The notes under the pieces were generated by a model. It searched no databases, was not told the origin of the DNA, and was given only the letters and a program-made list of their open reading frames with translations. Made by a program: the position numbers and the translations under genes. DNA of 5,762 nucleotides from Armatimonadota bacterium. Lineage in GTDB: Bacteria > Sysuimicrobiota > Sysuimicrobiia > Sysuimicrobiales > JACQTN01. Within the stretch, counting starts at the first letter, position 1, and each line of letters starts with the position of its first letter. The DNA is taken from NCBI GenBank assembly GCA_016210785.1, contig JACQTN010000526.1, positions 1-5,762 of the forward strand, read 5' to 3'. Below, piece by piece: positions 1-5,762 of this stretch.

Positions 1-789
1 ATCGCCGCCTTCTACCTGCTCATCGGCTACGGTGTGGGCGTCATGCTGCTGGCAGCGTGGCTGGTGGCGGGCGTGGTGCTCGCGGACCGGATGTGGAGGC
101 GGACGGCGGGCGACGTGGACACGGGGGCCGGCGACGCGGGCGCCCGGCCAGACGACGCGGGGCCGGCGATCGAGGAGACGCTGGTGCGCCTGCTGTTGTT
201 CGGCCTGATCCTGCTCCTGTACCGCCTGTTCACCAGCAGGTACCAGGACAACCTCTCCGGCGCGGCGCTCACCGATCACTTCGCGCTCTTCAGTTTCCTG
301 GCCGGCGCGATGCTGCCCGGGCTGCTGGCGCGCGCGGGCGCCGGGACCGGAGGCGTGACGCACATGGGGGGACCCGCCGCGCAGGTGATCCGGTTCGCCG
401 TGGCCGTGGTGCTGGCGGCAGGCGTGCCCGCGGCCATGCTGGTGCTGTGGGGCGCCAGATCCGCGGTCGGATTGCTGGCCGGCCTGGCGGTGGCGGCCGC
501 CGCCACGGAGATCACGGGCGCCGGAGGCGCACACCCCGCCGCCGGCCGCGCGGCGTTGCGCATTTCGATCATGGCGATGCTGTGCGCGGTGGTGCTGACG
601 CAGACCGCGGGGTACGCGATCCCGCTCAGCACGCTGACCCGCGCGGAGAAGACCCGGATGCTCACCGCCCTGGCCGCGGGAGTCGTGGCCGTGATGGTGC
701 TGGGGGACATCGCGTCCCGCATCGCATCGTGGACACGGAGGAAAGGCCAGGGCGCGATCCATCCTTCCCCGGAAGGAGCGGAACGGTGA
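1..789 (+). CDS. Polytopic membrane protein of unknown function (5'-partial)
   Basis: The reading frame is open from base 1 to the TGA at 787-789, giving 262 residues. GTG at 34 and ATG at 43 are possible internal starts, but neither has a Shine-Dalgarno sequence, and the residues before them (IAAFYLLIGYG) are hydrophobic and continue the first membrane segment. The true start is therefore probably upstream of the window. I count about seven hydrophobic segments at residues 2-28, 60-77, 92-112, 129-150, 153-171, 188-209 and 220-238. A hydrophilic acidic, Gly/Ala-rich loop (residues 36-58) follows the first segment. Basic residues after segment 1 (RMWRR) and at the tail (residues 240-249, including RIASW and RRK) fit a cytoplasmic C terminus under the positive-inside rule. 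I do not recognise the family and see no catalytic motif. The gene overlaps the alpha-2-macroglobulin gene by one base, so an operon partnership is likely. Coding is well supported; the function is unknown. Confidence 0.8.
   Translation: MAAFYLLIGYGVGVMLLAAWLVAGVVLADRMWRRTAGDVDTGAGDAGARPDDAGPAIEETLVRLLLFGLILLLYRLFTSRYQDNLSGAALTDHFALFSFLAGAMLPGLLARAGAGTGGVTHMGGPAAQVIRFAVAVVLAAGVPAAMLVLWGARSAVGLLAGLAVAAAATEITGAGGAHPAAGRAALRISIMAMLCAVVLTQTAGYAIPLSTLTRAEKTRMLTALAAGVVAVMVLGDIASRIASWTRRKGQGAIHPSPEGAER
771..778 (+). promoter_or_regulatory. Ribosome binding site of the alpha-2-macroglobulin gene
   Basis: GGAAGGAG is a strong Shine-Dalgarno match ending 10 bases before the ATG at 789. It lies inside the last codons of the upstream membrane-protein gene. 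It supports ATG 789 as the start. The in-frame ATG at 798 is an alternative, but its spacing to this site is too long. The frame is open upstream of 789, but only because of base composition. Confidence 0.75.
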
Positions 790-3700
790 TGGGCGTCATG
801 GCATCGCTCGCTCGCGGTGTGCGGATGGTCGCCGGCCTGGCGCCGCGCCGGATGGGCGCGGTGGTGGCGCTGGCCGGTATCGCCTGGGTGCTGGCCTACG
901 CCCTCTCGCAGGAGATCCCCGTGGGCGGCGTGCAGGGCCAGGTGACCCTGGCCTCCACCGGCCGGCCGCTGGGAGGCGCCAGGATCACCGTCGCCCCCCT
1001 GGAGACCACGGGCAAGGAGCGCGGCATCCGGTACGCGCGCACAGGCCGGGACGGGCGGTTCGCACTGGCGCAGGTCGCGGCGGGCGCCTATCAGGTGACG
1101 GCGCAGATCGACGCGCACGCCGTGCAGCACGCCGAGATCACGGTGGTTGAAGGACGCACGTCGCAGGTCACCCTCACCCTGGCGCCCGCGAAGCTCGACC
1201 TGACACTCGCCCAGGGACGGCGCCTCTTCACCACCGCGGAGCGGGCGGAGCTGCCCGTGCGGGGCTACGTGGACGGCGGGACGCCGGCCGGCGAGCGGAC
1301 CCTGCGGGTGCGCATCTTCCGCACGCGCCTTTCCGAGATCCTGCAGGACGAGACCGCGGCCAGGGCCCTGAACCGCCTGGGAGACGTCTTCGACGTGAAG
1401 GGACCGATCCCGCCGGCGCTGCTGCGTCCCCGGTCCGGCGTGCGCCCGGAGTTGCTGTGGGAGCGCGACCTACCCATCACCGAGGCCGACGCGGAGGGCT
1501 TCTTCACCAAGCGGGTCGACTTCGGCCCGCTGCCTTCCGGCCTGTATCTGGTGGACGTGGCCAATGGCGATGCGATCATGCCGGCGTGGATCGTCGTCAC
1601 CGACACCGCCCTGGTCCTGAAGAACGCGCCGGGCCAGCTCCTGGCCTACGTGACCGACGTCAACACCGGCGTGCCGGTGCCGGGGAGCACCGTCCGGCTG
1701 TACCGCCGCGGGCAGGTGTTCGCGGAGCGCGCCACCGACGGGCGGGGGCTGGTGGAGTTCAGGATCCCCGGCGGCGTGGAGGAGTTCCGCCTGCTGGCGG
1801 TGGCCATCCGCGGCGCGGACGAGGCGGTGGTGGACCGCACCGACTACCGCTTCGAGCAGGCCGGAACGTTCGCGCTGTTCGCGTACACCGACCGTCCCAT
1901 CTATCGCCCCGGCCAGCGCATCTACTACAAGGGCGTCGCGCGCCGGAAGGTGGGTGGGGAGGCGCGGTACGCGGTGCCGTCCGGGCAAGAGGTCACCGTG
2001 GAACTGCGCGATCCTACCGGCGAGCCCGTCCTGCGGGAGCGCCGCGCCACCGGCGACTACGGGACGTTTCACGGCCAGGTGGACATCAGCGCGGAAGCGC
2101 CCACCGGCACCTACACCCTGGTCCTCTCCGCGGGCGGCTCCGAGTACACCCACGACGTGGTCATCGCCTCCTACCGCAAGCCCGAGTTCTCCATCACGGC
2201 GGCGCCCGACAAACGCCGCTACGTACGCGGGGACACGGTGGAGATCGCGCTCACGGCGCGTTACTACTTCGGCAGCCCGGTGGCGGGCGGCAAGGTGAAG
2301 TACGCCGTCTACCGCTCCCCGGACTGGCTCGCGGAGTACGCGGCCGCGTACGGCGCGGAGGAGGTGGACGAGGAGGAGATCGCGGAGCGGTACGGCTGGT
2401 ACGCGGGCGACGGCCAGACCTATGCCCAGGGTGAGGTCGCGCTGGACGCCTCCGGCCGCGGCGTGATCCGCTTCCGGGCCGACGTCGCCGAGATGCCCGA
2501 CGGACCGCAGCAGTACTTGTTCACGGCCCAGCTCGGCGTCACCGATCCATCGGGCCGGGAAGCATCCGCCGATACGTCGGTCCAGGTGGTGCCGGGCGCC
2601 TTCCGCCTGGCCGTCCTCACCGACGGCTATCTGGCGGCGCCGGGCACCCCATCGCACGTCATCGTGGAAGCAAAGGATTATGAAGGAAGGCCGGTTCCCC
2701 GCACGCCGCTGCGGCTGGACGTCTTCTCCGAGCGGTGGATTGCGCGCACGGGACGGGCGGTGACCGGGCAGGTCGGGACCTGGCGGGCGGAGGCGGGCGC
2801 CGATGGCAAAGCAACGTTCGAGTTCACCCCACCGCGCGAGGGATTCTTGCGCCTGCGGGCGCAGGCCCGCGACGCCCGTGGCCGCGAGATCCGCGGCACC
2901 GCCTACCTGTGGGCGGTCGCCGGCGCGGGCGGGATGCTCGAGGCCCGGTACACGGACCTGTCCCTGCTGACCGACAAACGGCGGTACGCGCCGGGCGAGA
3001 CCGCCCGCGTGTTGATCAACGCCGACCGCACCGGGCAGACCGTGCTGCTGACGGTGGAGGGCGAGCGCATCTATCGCGCGCAGACCGTCCCCATCACCGC
3101 GCGCAGCACCGTGGTGCAGGTCCCGGTGCTGGCCGAGTACGGGCCCAACGTCTTCCTGTCCGCGGTGTACGTCAGGGACAAGCGCGTGGCCAGCAGCCAG
3201 GCGGCGCTGCGGGTGGACATCCCCGCGCGGGAGCTCCGGGTCTCCATCACCCCCGACCGGCCGAAGTACGGCCCGGGCGAGAAGATCACCTACGCGATCC
3301 AGATCACCGACGCATCGGGACAGCCCGCGCGGGCGGAGTTCTCCCTGGGCGTCGTGGACGAGTCCATCTACGCGTTGCGGGAGGACGACCCCCGGGCCCT
3401 GCGCAACGCCTTCTATCCGCGGCGCTACAACCAGGTGCGGACCATCTTCTCCTTCGCCGTGCGCTACCTGGGCGACGCCGACAAAGCGGAGCCCAGGATC
3501 TCCGCGCGCCGGCGCTTCGAGGACACGGCGTACTGGAATCCCGCCCTGCGCACCGACGAGCGCGGGCAGGCCGCGGTGACGTTCGCGCTGCCCGACAACC
3601 TGACCACCTGGCGCGCCTCGGTCACCGCCCTCACGCCCGACACGAGACTGGGGCGGCAGACCCAGAAGTCGGTGGTGGCCAAGGACTTCCTGGTGCGCGT

Positions 3701-5594
3701 CGAGATTCCGCGCCTGCTCACCCAGGGCGACCAGTCGCGCATCCTGGCCGTGGTGCACAACGACACCGGCGCCGCGGAGACGGCCAGCGTCCGCCTGCGC
3801 GCCGACGGGCTCACCGTGAATGGCCCGGAGGTGCAGGCGGTCGCGGTGGAACCGGGCAAGACGGCCACACTGTCGTGGCCGGTGACCCCGCCGCGGGCCG
3901 GCGACGCGAAGGTCACGGTGACGGCGTGGACGCCCGGCGGCGCGGGGCGCAAGCAGTACACGGACGGTGTGGAGCTGCCGCTGCGCGTGCGACCCTACGG
4001 CCGGGAAGAGGTGGCGTACTTCTCCGGCGACGTGGCTCCGGATGCCCCGGCGGCGCACACCTTCACCGTGGACCCCGCGGCGATCCCGGAGGCGACGCGC
4101 CTCACCATCCGCGTCACGCCGTCGGTGATCAACGCGGTGGTGGGCGGGCTGGAGTACGTGATCGGCTATCCCTACGGCTGCATGGAGCAGACCATGAGCC
4201 GGTTCCTGCCCAGCGTGATGGCGCGCAAGGTGCTGCGGGCGGCGGGGGTCAAAGACGCGCGGCTCGACGCGGAGCTGCCCCGCATGGTGCGCGACGGGCT
4301 CACGCGCGTGTACCGCTTCCAGCGCGAGAACGGCGCGTGGGGCTGGTTCGAGTTCGACGACGACAACCCGTGGATGACGGCCTACACCCTGTACGGGCTG
4401 GCGGTGGCGCGCGCGGAGGGATGGCCGGTCAGCGAGAACGCAGCGCAGCGCGGCCGGGAGGCGGCGCTGCGCCTGGCGCAGCGCGCGCCGTCCGACACGC
4501 GCATGTTCCTGCTGTACGCCGCGGCGCTGGCGGGAGACCGGGACGGCGTGCGCGCCGCCTACGAGCGCGCAAAGCCCGACCTCCAGCGGCTGGGGCCCGC
4601 GGGTTTCGCGTACACCGTCCTGCTGGAGAAACTGCTGGGCGGCGATCCGCGCTCGGCGTTCGAGGAGCTGGGACGCCGCGCGGTCTCCGCGGACGGCGTC
4701 GTCCACTGGCAGACGTCCCGCGACGACCGGTGGGACTGGGACAACATGGCGACCACGGCGATCGGGCTGCGGGCCGTGCTCGCCGTGGACCCGAAGGACA
4801 CGCGCGTGGGACCCATCCTGCGCTGGATGATGCGCAACCGGACCGGCCACTACTGGTGGAGCACCCGCGCCACGTCGTGGGCCCTGGCGGCCGTCACCGA
4901 CTACCTGGCCGCGGGGCAGGGCGCGGCCGCCCTCACCGGAGAGGTGCGCGTGCGGCTCAACGGGCAGGTGGTCGGGACGGTGCGGCTGACGCCGGAGGTG
5001 ATCGACCGGCCCGACATCGTCCTCACGCTGCCTGCTTCGGCGCTGCGCGCGGGCCAGAACAACGTATCGATCGAGCGCACGGAAGGGTCGAGCCGCGTCT
5101 TTTATACGGCCCGGCTCGTCCAGACCGTGGGCGCGGCCGAGATCCCGGCCCTCTCCACCGAGGGCATCACGCTGCGGCGCGAGTACCTGCGCATCGCGCC
5201 GAAGAAAGTGGGCCAGGACGCCTGGGCGCTGCACACCGAGACCACCGGCAACCAGCTCAACCGCGGTGATGACATCCTGGTGCGCCTGACGCTGGAGACG
5301 CCGCGGGACCTGGCCTACGCCGTCATCGAGGACCCGTTCCCCGCGGGGCTGGAGGTGACCGAGCGCGGCAGCACGGAGGTGGATGCCTGGACCTTCTGGT
5401 GGACCTCGATTGATGTGCGCGACGATCGGGTGGTCTTCTTCGCCCGCCGCATCAAGGCGGGGAAGCACGCGATCGAATACCGGCTGAGGGCGCAGACGCC
5501 GGGCACGTTCCGGGCCCTGCCCGCCGTCCTGCAGCAGATGTACGACCCGGCCACGCGCGCGGAGTCGCCGGGGGCGCGGGTGGTGATCCGGTGA
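789..5594 (+). CDS. Bacterial alpha-2-macroglobulin-like protein with intact thioester (1601 aa)
   Basis: This is a large protease-trapping protein of the bacterial alpha-2-macroglobulin family; its length is close to that of E. coli YfhM (about 1650 aa). Seen in order: basic N terminus and hydrophobic segment (residues 22-38); carboxypeptidase-regulatory-like beta domain (46-133); MG-type beta domains, several opening with the family's repeated signature (TDRPIYRPGQ 367-376; PDKRRYVRGD 473-482; TDKRRYAPGE 728-737; PDRPKYGPGE 822-831); GVVDESIYAL (854-863); probable bait region (893-909) followed by DTAYWNP (912-918); PDNLTTWR (935-942), typical of the A2M core domain; thioester CMEQ (1131-1134); helical thioester domain through HYWWST (1354-1359); C-terminal MG10-type domain (about 1466-1601) with EDPFPAG, DDRVVFF and MYDP. 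In the family, bait cleavage exposes the Cys-Gln thioester, which binds the protease covalently. The start is set by the Shine-Dalgarno sequence and the TGATG overlap. There is no lipobox cysteine, unlike YfhM. Family assignment is very secure; the protease target and physiological role are inferred. Confidence 0.97.
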   Translation: MGVMASLARGVRMVAGLAPRRMGAVVALAGIAWVLAYALSQEIPVGGVQGQVTLASTGRPLGGARITVAPLETTGKERGIRYARTGRDGRFALAQVAAGAYQVTAQIDAHAVQHAEITVVEGRTSQVTLTLAPAKLDLTLAQGRRLFTTAERAELPVRGYVDGGTPAGERTLRVRIFRTRLSEILQDETAARALNRLGDVFDVKGPIPPALLRPRSGVRPELLWERDLPITEADAEGFFTKRVDFGPLPSGLYLVDVANGDAIMPAWIVVTDTALVLKNAPGQLLAYVTDVNTGVPVPGSTVRLYRRGQVFAERATDGRGLVEFRIPGGVEEFRLLAVAIRGADEAVVDRTDYRFEQAGTFALFAYTDRPIYRPGQRIYYKGVARRKVGGEARYAVPSGQEVTVELRDPTGEPVLRERRATGDYGTFHGQVDISAEAPTGTYTLVLSAGGSEYTHDVVIASYRKPEFSITAAPDKRRYVRGDTVEIALTARYYFGSPVAGGKVKYAVYRSPDWLAEYAAAYGAEEVDEEEIAERYGWYAGDGQTYAQGEVALDASGRGVIRFRADVAEMPDGPQQYLFTAQLGVTDPSGREASADTSVQVVPGAFRLAVLTDGYLAAPGTPSHVIVEAKDYEGRPVPRTPLRLDVFSERWIARTGRAVTGQVGTWRAEAGADGKATFEFTPPREGFLRLRAQARDARGREIRGTAYLWAVAGAGGMLEARYTDLSLLTDKRRYAPGETARVLINADRTGQTVLLTVEGERIYRAQTVPITARSTVVQVPVLAEYGPNVFLSAVYVRDKRVASSQAALRVDIPARELRVSITPDRPKYGPGEKITYAIQITDASGQPARAEFSLGVVDESIYALREDDPRALRNAFYPRRYNQVRTIFSFAVRYLGDADKAEPRISARRRFEDTAYWNPALRTDERGQAAVTFALPDNLTTWRASVTALTPDTRLGRQTQKSVVAKDFLVRVEIPRLLTQGDQSRILAVVHNDTGAAETASVRLRADGLTVNGPEVQAVAVEPGKTATLSWPVTPPRAGDAKVTVTAWTPGGAGRKQYTDGVELPLRVRPYGREEVAYFSGDVAPDAPAAHTFTVDPAAIPEATRLTIRVTPSVINAVVGGLEYVIGYPYGCMEQTMSRFLPSVMARKVLRAAGVKDARLDAELPRMVRDGLTRVYRFQRENGAWGWFEFDDDNPWMTAYTLYGLAVARAEGWPVSENAAQRGREAALRLAQRAPSDTRMFLLYAAALAGDRDGVRAAYERAKPDLQRLGPAGFAYTVLLEKLLGGDPRSAFEELGRRAVSADGVVHWQTSRDDRWDWDNMATTAIGLRAVLAVDPKDTRVGPILRWMMRNRTGHYWWSTRATSWALAAVTDYLAAGQGAAALTGEVRVRLNGQVVGTVRLTPEVIDRPDIVLTLPASALRAGQNNVSIERTEGSSRVFYTARLVQTVGAAEIPALSTEGITLRREYLRIAPKKVGQDAWALHTETTGNQLNRGDDILVRLTLETPRDLAYAVIEDPFPAGLEVTERGSTEVDAWTFWWTSIDVRDDRVVFFARRIKAGKHAIEYRLRAQTPGTFRALPAVLQQMYDPATRAESPGARVVIR
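852..902 (+). other. N-terminal signal sequence or membrane anchor of the alpha-2-macroglobulin
   Basis: Residues 22-38 are a hydrophobic stretch (MGAVVALAGIAWVLAYA) preceded by positive charges (R9, R12, R20, R21), which directs the protein through the Sec pathway. AYA at 36-38 could be an AxA-type signal peptidase I site, with the mature protein starting at LSQE. Otherwise the segment stays as a membrane anchor. No cysteine is present, so signal peptidase II lipoprotein processing is excluded from this start. Cleaved versus anchored cannot be decided by eye. Confidence 0.75.
924..1187 (+). other. Carboxypeptidase-regulatory-like beta-sandwich domain (within the A2M protein)
   Basis: Residues 46-133 match the pattern of CarboxypepD_reg-type domains: GVQGQV near the start, then a G-R-P-L-G-G-A turn, a T-G-R-D-G-R-F-A-L strand, an A-G-A-Y-Q-V-T strand, and a closing S-Q-V-T-L-T-L strand. 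These transthyretin-like folds usually serve as structural or adhesive modules on secreted proteins. Here the domain sits between the membrane segment and the first MG domain, so it may act as a spacer or docking module. Confidence 0.7.
3465..3515 (+). other. Probable bait region of the alpha-2-macroglobulin
   Basis: Residues 893-909 (YLGDADKAEPRISARRR) form a polar, basic, low-complexity stretch. It lies between the conserved VDES segment (residue 856 onward) and F-E-D-T-A-Y-W (910-916), which corresponds to the F-P-E-T-W-x-W that follows the bait region in animal alpha-2-macroglobulins. Four arginines (R903, R907-R909) and one lysine make it attractive to trypsin-like proteases. The position follows from family architecture; the exact borders are inferred. 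Confidence 0.6.
4179..4190 (+). other. Thioester site CMEQ of the alpha-2-macroglobulin
   Basis: C1131-M-E-Q1134 sits in the context GYPYGCMEQ, the CxEQ signature of thioester-forming macroglobulins and complement proteins. Cys1131 and Gln1134 would form the internal beta-cysteinyl-gamma-glutamyl thioester. Tyr1127 (four residues before the Cys) and Met1584-Tyr1585 in the C-terminal domain occupy the places of residues that, as I recall from the Salmonella alpha-2-macroglobulin structure, shield the bond from water. Cys1131 is the only cysteine in the 1601 residues. Confidence 0.93.
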
Positions 5595-5612
5595 CGAATG
5601 GCCCAGAAGGTT

Positions 5613-5713
5613 GGGTGAAGTGGCTTTGCGCCATGACCCCCCTGAAATGTCCGGAGTGCCCCGACCGAGGGAAATCGGGGGTCTTCAGACATTTCAGGGG
5701 GGTCACTTCACCC
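5613..5713. repeat. Long imperfect inverted repeat downstream of the A2M gene
   Basis: The perfect 18-bp arms TGACCCCCCTGAAATGTC (5634-5651) and its reverse complement (5688-5705) share one axis with inner pairs 5653-5656/5683-5686 (one G-U) and CCCCGA/TCGGGG (5659-5664/5675-5680), leaving a 10-base loop at 5665-5674. Outside the main arms, GGGTGAAGTG (5613-5622) is the reverse complement of 5704-5713. The left copy differs from the right by about 13 extra bases (5621-5633) between these two blocks. The hairpin starts 18 bases after the A2M stop codon, so it could stop or stabilise the transcript. No T-run follows either arm, which argues against a canonical intrinsic terminator. Two inverted copies of a composite motif look more like mobile-element ends or a miniature inverted-repeat element. 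The rest of 5595-5762 shows no convincing gene. Confidence 0.85.
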
Positions 5714-5762
5714 TCCACCAGGTGTCCGACCGGGGGAGGCCCTGGCACGTTCGACTTGCGTG

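Noticed and set aside
57..788. Upstream extension of the A2M reading frame to position 57
   Set aside because: The extension has Arg/Gly-rich nonsense composition and overlaps the membrane-protein gene. A strong Shine-Dalgarno sequence and a signal-like N terminus support the start at 789.
276..1130. Minus-strand open frame across the gene junction (284 codons)
   Set aside because: It is antisense to two supported genes, with no domain or ribosome binding site that I could see; it is a shadow of GC-rich coding sequence.
2735..5269. Long + strand open frame (844 codons) in another phase within the A2M gene
   Set aside because: The product is Arg/Gly/Ala-rich, low-complexity sequence with no domain, and the overlapping frame has clear family motifs throughout. 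It is a composition artefact.
1470..5468. Very long open frame on the minus strand (1332 codons)
   Set aside because: It runs antisense to the well-supported A2M gene and its protein is full of Arg, Gly, His and Pro with no recognisable domain. Such frames arise when G/C-ending codons make stops rare on the other strand.
5634..5705. Classical rho-independent terminator
   Set aside because: The stem is strong, but no T-tract follows either arm and the loop-to-loop structure is much longer than usual, so it is recorded as an inverted repeat instead.
5315..5748. Two overlapping minus-strand open frames reaching into the downstream tail
   Set aside because: They run through the palindrome and antisense to the A2M C terminus, overlap each other in different phases, and give no recognisable protein.

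Overview
The window is very GC-rich bacterial DNA with strongly G/C-ending codons. It holds one complete large gene and the 3' part of the gene before it, both on the + strand, followed by a short non-coding tail with an unusual inverted repeat. No rRNA, tRNA, CRISPR array or transposase was found. The lineage cannot be named from the sequence. A secreted or membrane-anchored alpha-2-macroglobulin in high-GC DNA suggests a Gram-negative or deep-branching environmental bacterium.

Layout: positions 1-789 are the C-terminal 262 residues of a polytopic membrane protein of unknown function with about seven membrane segments; its start lies before the window. Its stop codon overlaps by one base (TGATG) the start of the next gene, so the two are almost certainly one transcript and probably translationally coupled. 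Positions 789-5594 encode a 1601-residue bacterial alpha-2-macroglobulin-like protein. It has an N-terminal hydrophobic signal or anchor, a carboxypeptidase-regulatory-like beta domain, a series of macroglobulin (MG) domains, a probable bait region around residues 893-909, an intact CMEQ thioester site at residues 1131-1134, an alpha-helical thioester domain, and the C-terminal MG10-type domain of the bacterial family. The thioester cysteine is the only cysteine in the protein.

Positions 5595-5762 carry no convincing gene. They contain two inverted copies of a motif (18-bp perfect arms, plus outer 8-10 bp arms) that together form a roughly 100-base imperfect palindrome. It resembles the ends of a mobile element or a miniature inverted-repeat element more than a classical terminator, because no T-tract follows it.

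Working model (inference): the alpha-2-macroglobulin acts outside the cytoplasmic membrane. It would trap attacking proteases when they cut the bait region and expose the thioester. The upstream membrane protein may be a functional partner in place of the penicillin-binding protein PbpC that often accompanies this family. PbpC is not in this window.
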